From Candidatus Hydrogenedentota bacterium (GTDB taxonomy: Bacteria; Hydrogenedentota; Hydrogenedentia; Hydrogenedentales; CAITNO01): a stretch of DNA of 8,478 nucleotides. The notes beneath the pieces are model-generated. The model did not search any database. It saw only the letters and a program-made list of their open reading frames with translations, and had not been told where the DNA came from. The stretch lies in assembly GCA_007118765.1 (NCBI GenBank), contig SKQZ01000420.1, forward strand, positions 1 through 8,478, in the 5' to 3' direction. Each line of letters starts with the position of its first letter. Within the stretch, counting starts at the first letter, position 1. Shown in pieces: positions 1-5,960 of the stretch. Both the position numbers and the translations under genes were made by a program.

Positions 1-233
1 CCAACCTGCGCCATTTTTTCCCGACACAAGACAAGCATGTTGACCGAGTTGTCCAGTCCTGTTACGTCAAGACCGGACATGGCCAACGGGATGGCGATGC
101 GCCCCGTGCCACATCCAATTTCGAGCACCGGCTTGCCGCGTCTTAATGCCTGCCCTCCATAAAACTCCGCCTCACCGGGCAGTCCTTTATGCACCAAATC
201 GTAGTAAGCTGCCCAAGCGTCAAAATCTGCCAT
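1..233 (-). CDS. Class I SAM-dependent methyltransferase, N-terminal part (cut by window edge)
   Basis: Reading leftward from an ATG at 233, 77 full codons are open to the window edge; the C-terminal part lies outside. The protein begins MADFDAWAAYYDLVHKG and carries a clear SAM-binding motif I, LEIGCGTGR (about residues 37-45), in a Rossmann-like beta-loop-alpha context. A second acidic position, D61 in GLDNS, sits where the residue binding the ribose hydroxyls of SAM is expected. This matches the small soluble Methyltransf_11/25 type. The acceptor substrate cannot be predicted because the substrate-binding half is missing. An AAGGAG ribosome binding site lies 7 nt upstream of the ATG, which fixes the start. 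The gene is divergent from rpmH and appears to have its own promoter. The general fold assignment is firm; the specific function is unknown. Confidence 0.85.
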   Translation of the reverse strand, partial: MADFDAWAAYYDLVHKGLPGEAEFYGGQALRRGKPVLEIGCGTGRIAIPLAMSGLDVTGLDNSVNMLVLCREKMAQV

Positions 234-285
234 CGCGATAACTCCTTCATCACTGCGCCACTTGCGCCGCAACCGTACCGTGTAT

Positions 286-313
286 ACAATAGCACAGCCC
301 ATGATTTAGACAA
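286..313 (-). promoter_or_regulatory. Candidate sigma70-type promoter for the methyltransferase gene
   Basis: Read on the minus strand there is TTGTCT (308-313), a 16-bp spacer, and TATTGT (286-291) preceded by TGC, an extended -10 pattern. It faces the methyltransferase start at 233, about 50 bp away. The match is moderate and the spacer slightly short, so this is a candidate only. Confidence 0.4.
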
Positions 314-330
314 AATGAGCGCCCCTGATC

Positions 331-360
331 TTGACATCTCCCGTCCGTCCACGGTACAAT
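331..360 (+). promoter_or_regulatory. Strong sigma70-type promoter for the rpmH cluster
   Basis: A perfect -35 hexamer TTGACA (331-336) is followed by an 18-bp spacer and a good -10 hexamer TACAAT (355-360). Transcription would begin near 367, giving a leader of about 170 nt before the rpmH start at 536. It is the only strong plus-strand promoter match I found upstream of the cluster. A strong promoter suits a ribosomal protein gene. Confidence 0.75.
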
Positions 361-370
361 TACCTGATAC

Positions 371-489
371 TGGACGGGGAACATGCCGTTATGGTATTCT
401 GTGGTATCGGGGCGTTTGGGGGACTGCAAGCACCATTTTTGGCGTGTTCCTTTGCATACACGCCATGTTTCGTGGGCATTCCCCATCCA
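371..489 (+). ncRNA. Possible structured RNA leader of the rpmH operon
   Basis: Starting just after the predicted transcription start, 371-387 can pair with 475-489. TGGA (371-374) pairs with TCCA (486-489), GGGGAA (376-381) with TTCCCC (479-484), and TGCC (384-387) with GGCA (475-478). A 1x1 mismatch and a 2-nt bulge interrupt the helix. Inside it, TGGCGTGT (440-447) and ACACGCCA (458-465) form a perfect 8-bp hairpin with a 10-nt loop. A further ATGGT/ACCAT pairing (391-395 with 432-436) is possible. I do not recognise a known RNA family. It could be an L34-responsive or other cis-regulatory leader, a processed small RNA, or chance pairing. It overlaps a 37-codon ORF (383-496). Confidence 0.35.
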
Positions 490-496
490 AAAGTAG
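383..496 (+). CDS. Possible 37-residue upstream ORF in the rpmH leader
   Basis: An ATG at 383 opens a 37-codon frame ending in TAG at 494-496, entirely inside the predicted rpmH leader. The peptide begins MPLWYSVVSGRLGDC and is rich in Trp and His. A GGGGA stretch (376-380) lies only 2 nt before the ATG, which is too close for good initiation, and the same bases take part in a possible stem. I recognise no family. It may be a leader peptide or simply an open frame by chance; confidence is low. Confidence 0.2.
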   Translation: MPLWYSVVSGRLGDCKHHFWRVPLHTRHVSWAFPIQK

Positions 497-523
497 AGCG
501 TTTACCGTTTAAGAGCAAGAATT

Positions 524-529
524 AAGGAG
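524..529 (+). promoter_or_regulatory. Ribosome binding site deciding the GTG start of rpmH
   Basis: AAGGAG lies 6 nt before GTG at 536. The nearer ATG at 531 runs into TGA after one more codon and is in another frame, so the GTG is the start of L34. Confidence 0.8.
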
Positions 530-535
530 AATGTT

Positions 536-691
536 GTGAAAAGAACATATCAGCCTTCAAATACGAAGCGTATCCGCACGCACGGATTCCGCGCGCGCAC
601 GGCAACGGCTGCCGGTCGCAAGATTATTGCGGCACGGCGTCGGCGTGGCCGCAAGCGCCTTTCGGTTTCCGATTCCATGTTTGCGAGGTAA
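536..691 (+). CDS. rpmH: 50S ribosomal protein L34
   Basis: This is a 51-residue, extremely basic protein starting from GTG. It begins MKRTYQPSNTKRIRTHGFRA and continues with the TxxGRKIIAARRRRGRKRLS block, an almost perfect match to the L34 signature (KRTYQPS, HGF, G-R-x-I-x-x-R-R-x-x-G-R-x-x-L). L34 binds 23S rRNA in the large subunit and is assembled in the cytoplasm. The family is usually 44-46 residues; the few extra residues are a C-terminal tail (VSDSMFAR). The TAA stop shares its last base with the ATG of rnpA, giving a TAATG junction and likely translational coupling. It is the first gene of the cluster behind the promoter at 331-360. Confidence 0.97.
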   Translation: MKRTYQPSNTKRIRTHGFRARTATAAGRKIIAARRRRGRKRLSVSDSMFAR

Positions 692-1059
692 TGAACGACA
701 TCGCCCCCCAACACGGCAAATTCCCCCGCGCCACACGGCTAACGTGCAAGTCCGATTTTCAGCGTGTTTTCGCACGGGGCAAAAAAGTGTGGGGGCGCGT
801 GTTTGTGTGTTATGTCCTTATGGACGGGACCGACGTGCCGCGCCTTGGCTTGGTGGTATCGCGCAAAGTGGGCAATGCTGTAACGCGCAACCGCGTGAAA
901 CGCCACATTCGCGAATTTTTCCGCCAAAACCGCCACCGAATGCCGCCGGGCATGCAACTGGTGGTGGTGGCGCGAGCGGCCAGTGCGGCCCTGTCTGGAA
1001 ACGCCTGTATGCAGGAACTTGGGCGTATGCTTGGGAGCCATTATGGCGTTGATGCGTAG
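691..1059 (+). CDS. rnpA: Ribonuclease P protein component
   Basis: The protein has 122 residues, the normal size for the family. RnpA binds the catalytic RNase P RNA and helps it recognise and cleave 5' leaders of precursor tRNAs in the cytoplasm. The diagnostic RNR motif is present in VSRKVGNAVTRNRVKRHIRE (residues 56-75), and the N-terminal LTCKSDFQRVFARGKK (17-32) matches the pre-tRNA-leader-binding face. The start ATG overlaps the rpmH stop by one base. The last 17 nt overlap yidD, a common arrangement in bacteria. The RNase P RNA gene is not in the window. Confidence 0.97.
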   Translation: MNDIAPQHGKFPRATRLTCKSDFQRVFARGKKVWGRVFVCYVLMDGTDVPRLGLVVSRKVGNAVTRNRVKRHIREFFRQNRHRMPPGMQLVVVARAASAALSGNACMQELGRMLGSHYGVDA

Positions 1060-1354
1060 CCTGTTAATTGCGCCCATCCGTTGGTATCAACGGTGGGTCT
1101 CGCCGTTACTTGGACGTCACTGCCGATTTGTGCCGTCCTGCTCGCAATATGCCATCGAAGTCATCCAGATACACGGCGTACTGAAGGGCGGCGCCTTCGC
1201 AACGTGGCGGTTGTTGCGCTGTCAGCCTTTCTGCAAGGGCGGATACGATCCGCCGCCGGGAGCACGCCATGAACAGGCGATACAAAAACCTGAGCGCCCA
1301 GTGCCCGCCAGCGTCCGGCTTCAAAAGCGGGACGGGAGAAAAAATCATTGTTAG
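1043..1354 (+). CDS. yidD: Membrane protein insertion efficiency factor YidD
   Basis: YidD is a small inner-membrane-associated protein that assists YidC/Sec-dependent insertion of membrane proteins. The conserved core is clear: an amphipathic N-terminus (MRSLLIAPIRWYQRWVSPLL), then HCRFVPSCSQYA (26-37), GGAFATWRLLRCQPF (49-63) and GGYDPPP (66-72). The four conserved cysteines fall at 27, 33, 60 and 64. I chose the ATG at 1043 because GGGAG sits 5 nt upstream; ATG 1052 is an alternative, and an in-frame upstream ATG at 983 would only add rnpA-overlapping sequence outside the family. At 103 residues it is longer than the usual 70-85 because of a basic, proline-containing tail after residue 72. 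It overlaps rnpA by 17 nt and the yidC start by 7 nt, implying coupled translation. Confidence 0.93.
   Translation: MALMRSLLIAPIRWYQRWVSPLLGRHCRFVPSCSQYAIEVIQIHGVLKGGAFATWRLLRCQPFCKGGYDPPPGARHEQAIQKPERPVPASVRLQKRDGRKNHC
1334..1338 (+). promoter_or_regulatory. Ribosome binding site deciding the TTG start of yidC
   Basis: GGGAG lies 9 nt before TTG at 1348. No ATG or GTG in this frame occurs before the first membrane segment, and the next in-frame ATG (1408) would remove half of it. The TTG is therefore the likely start, 7 nt before the yidD stop codon ends. Confidence 0.6.
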
Positions 1355-3273
1355 ATGACAATCGTGATAAGGAACTTCAGCGCAATCAGCTGCTTGCCAT
1401 ATTGCTGATGACGGTACTGGTAATCGGGTGGGCATACTTTTTCCTGCCGGATACGCAGCCCCCGCCTGAACGAGCGTCTGAAACGGTAGCGGAAGAAGAC
1501 GACGCGAGAACCGGTCCCTTGGATCGCGACCGTGCGCCCGGCCAAGTACCGCCTGCGGAACGCGATCCGTTTTCGGATGACCCAGACACCGACGTGTTAC
1601 TGCCGCCTGTTGCCGAAGCGCCTGAAGATCCCGCCCAGGACGAGGTCAGCCTGAGCAACCAGCGGTTGGAACTGGTATTCACGCGTGTTGGTGCGCGCCT
1701 GAAGCGGGCTACGGTACTGTTGGGCGAAGATGGCCGCGACTCCATCCAATTGGTGCCGGAAACGCCTATCCTTGATGACGCGGACGTGGTGTATCCGCTT
1801 GGTTTGCTGTTTCATGACGGCCTGTTGGACGATGAACTCAATTACCGGCGCTGGGAAGTATTGGAAGCGGAAACACATACCCTTTCGTTCCAGATAGAGG
1901 CGCCTGGATACGCCCGGGTTGTAAAAACCGTCACCCTCGAAGAGGACGCGCATGTGGCTGAGGTGCGCGTCGCATACACCAATCTGACCGACCAACCGGT
2001 CTTGCTGGGGCGTGACAGGACGGAACCTGCCTTTTCACTCTATTGGGGGCCCAACGTTGCATCAGGCGATTTAACCAAAGGCGGCGGACAAAATATCGTA
2101 TGGCGCAAAGACAATGCCAATACCTATCAGCGCACGTCACGGTTGTCGCTGCCCGAAGCGCCGGGCGCATGGTACAATCAGCGCGTTCTGGACCCGGACT
2201 GGGGCGCCATCAGCAGCGCCTATTTCGTGGTGGCGCTGAAACCCACGTTCGATCTTGCCGACTTCTGGTTTCACGGCACGGATCATATGTTCCGGTTCGG
2301 CATCGGGGCGCCACGCACGGAACTCGCCGCAGATGAGACCGCCGAATACACCTACCTCGCCTACATGGGGCCGCGCGGGCGCAATGCCCTGCGCGAAGCA
2401 TGGCCCTCTCTCGAATCGGTATTGGCCTTCTTCACCACGTTTACCTTCATGGACTGGTTTTCAAAGCTGTTGCTGACCATTCTCATCTGGTTCCATGACA
2501 ACGTGGTTGCCAACTACGGCCTGGCCATCATTTTCCTCACGGTCATTGTGCGCACCGTCATGTTTCCGCTGACATGGAAGAGCATGTTGAGCATGAAGAA
2601 AATGCAGAAGCTGGCGCCGGAAATGGAGAAGCTGAAAGCGGAATGCGGGGACGACCAGCAGGAATTGCAAAAGCGGATGATGGAAATGTACCGCGAGCGC
2701 GGCGTAAGCCCGCTGGGCGGATGTTTGCCCATGCTGCTGCAAATGCCTGTATTCATTGCGCTTTATCGCATGTTATGGAGTGCGTTCGAGTTGCGGCGTG
2801 CGCCCTTCGTCTTTTGGATACAGGATCTTTCCGAGCCGGACAGGCTGATGATGCTGCCCTTCCAAATCCCGCTGCCCTTTACCGACATACCCCTCGAAAG
2901 CCTGAACCTGCTGCCGATACTTATGGCGTGCTCCATGGTGGTCAGTCAAAAACTGATGCCCATGTCCGGGCCCGTACAGAATCCGCAGCAAAAGATGTTG
3001 ATGACCTTTATGCCCGTGCTCTTTGCCGTCATCACATACAACATGGCCTCGGGGCTGAATCTCTACATACTGGTCAGCACCCTGTTGGGCATTGCCCAAA
3101 ACTTTATTATTCAGCGGATGGATGTTGATGTTGAACCCGTAAAACGAAAGAAGCCCGGCAAACCCAAGCATTTTTACGATGTGGCACGCGCGAAACAACG
3201 CGAAATGAACAAGGAGATGCGCAAAAAGAAACAGCGCCCGCGTCGCCGCAAAGATGCCAAGGGCAAAAAATAA
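1348..3273 (+). CDS. yidC: Membrane protein insertase YidC
   Basis: YidC/Oxa1/Alb3-family insertase, 641 residues, inner membrane. It inserts and folds membrane proteins alone or with SecYEG. An N-terminal membrane segment (about 12-33) is followed by an acidic, Pro-rich linker (36-98) and the periplasmic beta domain (about 100-345). The insertase core follows, with membrane segments near 360-382, 388-408, 455-478, 520-538 and 550-588. The conserved groove arginine is R402 in VRTVMFPLTWKS. The cytoplasmic coiled hairpin (412-450) and PLGGCLPMLLQMPVFIALY (455-473) are also typical. The large periplasmic domain is the form found in diderm bacteria. The C-terminal tail (594-641) is strongly basic (KKKQRPRRRKDAKGKK at the end) and longer than in Escherichia coli YidC. 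Such tails in some marine bacteria have been reported to contact the ribosome. The start codon is an unusual TTG. Confidence 0.97.
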   Translation: MLDDNRDKELQRNQLLAILLMTVLVIGWAYFFLPDTQPPPERASETVAEEDDARTGPLDRDRAPGQVPPAERDPFSDDPDTDVLLPPVAEAPEDPAQDEVSLSNQRLELVFTRVGARLKRATVLLGEDGRDSIQLVPETPILDDADVVYPLGLLFHDGLLDDELNYRRWEVLEAETHTLSFQIEAPGYARVVKTVTLEEDAHVAEVRVAYTNLTDQPVLLGRDRTEPAFSLYWGPNVASGDLTKGGGQNIVWRKDNANTYQRTSRLSLPEAPGAWYNQRVLDPDWGAISSAYFVVALKPTFDLADFWFHGTDHMFRFGIGAPRTELAADETAEYTYLAYMGPRGRNALREAWPSLESVLAFFTTFTFMDWFSKLLLTILIWFHDNVVANYGLAIIFLTVIVRTVMFPLTWKSMLSMKKMQKLAPEMEKLKAECGDDQQELQKRMMEMYRERGVSPLGGCLPMLLQMPVFIALYRMLWSAFELRRAPFVFWIQDLSEPDRLMMLPFQIPLPFTDIPLESLNLLPILMACSMVVSQKLMPMSGPVQNPQQKMLMTFMPVLFAVITYNMASGLNLYILVSTLLGIAQNFIIQRMDVDVEPVKRKKPGKPKHFYDVARAKQREMNKEMRKKKQRPRRRKDAKGKK

Positions 3274-3287
3274 CACCGCCCGGGCAC

Positions 3288-3326
3288 GGGGCAGCCGCCC
3301 CTACATGACGATGCCTACAGGCGTCG
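3288..3326 (+). other. Two small hairpins between yidC and jag
   Basis: The 75-nt gap holds GGGGC-AGCC-GCCCC (3288-3301) and CGATGCC-TACA-GGCGTCG (3309-3326, one G-T pair). Neither is followed by a T tract, so a classical intrinsic terminator is unlikely. They could affect mRNA stability or partial attenuation between the two genes. Confidence 0.3.
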
Positions 3327-3348
3327 GATGAACAGGAGAAAGTAAAAG

Positions 3349-4551
3349 ATGAAGCATATAGAAAGTGCGGGGAAGACCCGCGAGGAAGCCATCGAGAACG
3401 GCCTCAAAGAACTTGGGGTGGATATGCACGATCTCGAAAAGATTGATGTTGTTGACGAGGGAAGCAAGGGATTTCTGGGGATTGGTGCGCGACCGGTTCG
3501 CGTGCGACTGAGCGTTGACCGCCCGGACACGGACGCCAAGCGTGGCGACCGGCAGAGACGTCAGGGCCAGCGTGACGGGGATCGTAAAGACACGCGCCGC
3601 GGCGGCGGGAGTCAGGACCGTCAGGAATCGCGACGCGGCGGCGGAAATCAGGACCGTCAGGATTCACGACGCGGCGGCGGACAACGGGATCGCAAAGATA
3701 ATCGGGCTTCGGAAGATAAGGATGACCGCAGCGGCAACCGACGCAAGAAGAAGCGTAAACGCGGCGGCGGGCAAGATAAACGCAACGAAAAGAACGCCCC
3801 GGAAAAAGGCTCGGCACAGCAGCAAAAGGGCAACGCCCACAAGGCGGCGCCGATTGTGGACAAAAAGAACAACTCCGTAACGGACGAAGCAACGGAAGCC
3901 TTGCGCCGTGTTCAGGAGTTTGACAATGACGTGCCTGCCGAAGACAACAGGAACAACAACGAGCTGCCGCCCGATGCGCGTACCGATGATGATATCGAAA
4001 CCATCACCGACGCACAGGGCAAGGAAGCGGCGGCCATGCTCAGCGAGGTGCTGGATTTGATGGGACTGAACGGAGAGGTCTCTTTCAAGCGCGTTTCGGA
4101 CGGGAGCGCCCGGCTTGTCATAGACAGCGAAGAGGACAGTGGTATTCTCATCGGCAAACGCGGTGTCACCTTGCACGCGATTCAGTATCTTGTAAACCGC
4201 ATGATCGCCCAGCATGACGCTGCGGAGAACTCGGAGCGCGTGATGGTGGATGTGGGCGGTTATGTTGACCGGCGGCGGAACACCCTTGCAGACATGGCAC
4301 GCACCATGGCCAAACGCGCAAAAGATTCCGGACGCAATGTGCGCTTGAAACCGCTCAGCCCTCAGGAACGCCGTATTGTGCACCTTACGCTTGAATCCGA
4401 CCCGGCTGTACGCACCTATAGCCTCGGCGACTCGCTGTTCAGAAGCATTGTTATCAACCCGGTGGACGGACGCGGCGACAGCAATAGAAACCGTCGCGAA
4501 CGGGGACGCAATCGCGACCGTCAAAAGAAGGCGTCCACCTCGAAAGAGTGA
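3349..4551 (+). CDS. jag: Jag/KhpB family RNA-binding protein (Jag-N, KH, R3H)
   Basis: Cytoplasmic RNA-binding protein of the Jag/KhpB/EloR family, which in Firmicutes pairs with KhpA and influences cell elongation and division. The Jag-N domain (about 1-55) has the SKGFLGIGARPVRVRL signature at 39-54. A very long charged linker (about 58-218) includes three 12-residue RRGGG repeats and the basic run RRKKKRKRGGG. A KH domain (about 222-303) has the GxxG loop GKRG (269-272) in LIGKRGVTLHAIQYLVNRM. The R3H domain (about 304-370) has R341-x3-H345 in QERRIVHLTLESD. A short basic tail ends the protein. At 400 residues it is much longer than the usual 200-270 because of the linker. AGGAG at 3334-3338, 10 nt before the ATG, supports the start. 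The gene lies directly after yidC, as in many bacteria. Its stop overlaps the mnmE start. Confidence 0.93.
   Translation: MKHIESAGKTREEAIENGLKELGVDMHDLEKIDVVDEGSKGFLGIGARPVRVRLSVDRPDTDAKRGDRQRRQGQRDGDRKDTRRGGGSQDRQESRRGGGNQDRQDSRRGGGQRDRKDNRASEDKDDRSGNRRKKKRKRGGGQDKRNEKNAPEKGSAQQQKGNAHKAAPIVDKKNNSVTDEATEALRRVQEFDNDVPAEDNRNNNELPPDARTDDDIETITDAQGKEAAAMLSEVLDLMGLNGEVSFKRVSDGSARLVIDSEEDSGILIGKRGVTLHAIQYLVNRMIAQHDAAENSERVMVDVGGYVDRRRNTLADMARTMAKRAKDSGRNVRLKPLSPQERRIVHLTLESDPAVRTYSLGDSLFRSIVINPVDGRGDSNRNRRERGRNRDRQKKASTSKE
3589..3696 (+). repeat. Three tandem 36-bp repeats inside jag (12-residue RRGGG units)
   Basis: Units at 3589-3624, 3625-3660 and 3661-3696 encode DTRRGGGSQDRQ, ESRRGGGNQDRQ and DSRRGGGQRDRK. 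The DNA copies are similar but diverged, most conserved over the CGACGCGGCGGCGG block. They keep the reading frame and lie in the disordered linker between the Jag-N and KH domains. A looser RGGGQDKR follows at residues 138-145. Confidence 0.9.
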
Positions 4552-5939
4552 TGTCAAACGTTTTTGATGAAGATACGATAGTGGCAATCTCCACGCCGCC
4601 CGGTGAAGGCGGCGTGGGGATTGTTCGTTTGAGCGGCAACGCAGCCCTGCCAATTGCGGCCAAGGTGTTTGTGTCATCCAAAGACAAGGACATCGAACGC
4701 GAAGGGCAACGGGTCTTTCACGGGCATGTGCATGACGCCGCCGGGAATATGCTGGATGAAGTGTTGCTCCATGTGATGCGCGCCCCCCACAGCTACACCG
4801 CAGAAGATGTGGTTGAGATCAACGGCCACGGCGGCATGGCGCCGTTGCGCGCCATCCTTGACGCCGTGTTGGAGCAGGGGGCGCGACTGGCAAGGCCCGG
4901 CGAATTTACCCGGCGCGCTTTCGTTAACGGCCGCATTGATCTTAGCCGTGCCGAGGCCGTTATTGACGTGGTGCGCGCCCAAACCCGCGCGGCGCTCAGC
5001 GCCGCCAACACCGCCTCGGCAGGCATGTTGTCGCGTACGCTTTATGCGTTGCGCGACGTGCTCATAGACGCACTCGCACATATTGAGGCCGCCGTGGATT
5101 TCCCGGAGGAAGACCTGCCTGAATTGGTGAATGACGCACTCTTTGAGAGGCTGCAAGATGCGCGGCAGCGCATGTGCGCACTGACACACACGGCTGACGC
5201 GGGCATCCGTTATCGTGAAGGCGTGGCCCTTGCCATTGTTGGCAAGCCCAACACGGGCAAATCAAGTCTGTTTAACGCGCTGCTGCGTGACGCACGCGCC
5301 ATTGTGTCCAAACAACCTGGCACCACGCGGGATAGGCTCGAAGAAACCATTACCCTCGACGGCGTGCCCGCAAGGCTTATTGATACCGCCGGCATGAGAA
5401 CCACGGACAACGAAGTGGAGGCCATTGGCGTGGAGCAGGCGCGCCTTGCCGCTGAACAGGCGGGCATGATCTTGTTTGTGGTGGACGCATCCCTCTCACT
5501 CTCAACCGAAGACACCATGTTGGCCGAACACCTTGCCGCCCTCGAAATCCCCGTGGTACTTGTGCGCAACAAAACGGACTTGCCTGCTGCTGCAAACGAC
5601 GACGACCATACGTTGCCCATCCAATGCGCGGCCGTGTGCGACGTCTCGGCAAAAACCGGCGACGGCTTGCGGCCGCTTGAACATCAACTCGCCACGCTGC
5701 TCCTCGGCGAAAGCGCACCTGCCGCCGACACCCCCATGCTCTTTCGTGCGCACCAGAAAGACAGCATGCGCCGCGCGGCACAGGCACTGCAACGGTTGTT
5801 GGATAATAAGGACGCCTCCCCGGAGTTTCTCGCGGCGGACGTGCGCGAGGCCCTTGCCGCCATCGGCGAAATCACCGGCGAAACGACTTCGGAAGACGTG
5901 CTTGACCGTATCTTTGCCTCTTTCTGCATTGGCAAGTAA
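4551..5939 (+). CDS. mnmE: tRNA uridine-5-carboxymethylaminomethyl(34) synthesis GTPase MnmE
   Basis: MnmE, with MnmG, installs the cmnm5/nm5 group on wobble U34 of certain tRNAs, using methylene-tetrahydrofolate and GTP hydrolysis. From ATG 4551 it has 462 residues, normal for the family. The N-terminal folate-binding domain (about 1-120) includes DTIVAISTPPGEGGVGIVRLSG and RPGEFTRRAFVNGRIDLSRAEAV (115-137). A helical domain surrounds the inserted G domain: P-loop GKPNTGKS (231-238), switch PGTTRD (256-261), DTAG (278-281), NKTD (340-343) and SAKTG (366-370). The C-terminus ends FCIGK with the conserved catalytic cysteine C459. A GTG at 4548 in the same frame is an alternative start. The ATG overlaps the jag TGA as TGATG, so coupling is likely. 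Its partner gene mnmG is absent from the window. Confidence 0.97.
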   Translation: MSNVFDEDTIVAISTPPGEGGVGIVRLSGNAALPIAAKVFVSSKDKDIEREGQRVFHGHVHDAAGNMLDEVLLHVMRAPHSYTAEDVVEINGHGGMAPLRAILDAVLEQGARLARPGEFTRRAFVNGRIDLSRAEAVIDVVRAQTRAALSAANTASAGMLSRTLYALRDVLIDALAHIEAAVDFPEEDLPELVNDALFERLQDARQRMCALTHTADAGIRYREGVALAIVGKPNTGKSSLFNALLRDARAIVSKQPGTTRDRLEETITLDGVPARLIDTAGMRTTDNEVEAIGVEQARLAAEQAGMILFVVDASLSLSTEDTMLAEHLAALEIPVVLVRNKTDLPAAANDDDHTLPIQCAAVCDVSAKTGDGLRPLEHQLATLLLGESAPAADTPMLFRAHQKDSMRRAAQALQRLLDNKDASPEFLAADVREALAAIGEITGETTSEDVLDRIFASFCIGK

Positions 5940-5960
5940 GGGCGCGTACCATTGCGCTGC

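Noticed and set aside
371..489. 6S RNA, SRP RNA or tmRNA
   Set aside because: The possible fold lacks the hallmark sequences: there is no SRP GGAA tetraloop with its adjacent asymmetric loop, no tmRNA tRNA-like ends, and no convincing 6S central bubble.
627..1052. Plus-strand open frame across rpmH and rnpA
   Set aside because: It is a different frame from the clear L34 and RnpA proteins, with no domain of its own.
3589..3696. CRISPR-like repeats
   Set aside because: The 36-bp units are contiguous, without spacers, and encode an in-frame protein repeat.
3664..4677. Long minus-strand open frame across jag and the start of mnmE
   Set aside because: It is antisense to two well-supported genes, has no recognisable domain, and is explained by the high GC content and repetitive codons of jag.
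5940..5960. Bidirectional terminator between mnmE and the phosphoesterase gene
   Set aside because: The 21-bp gap has only a weak GCGC/GCGC pairing and no T tract on either strand.
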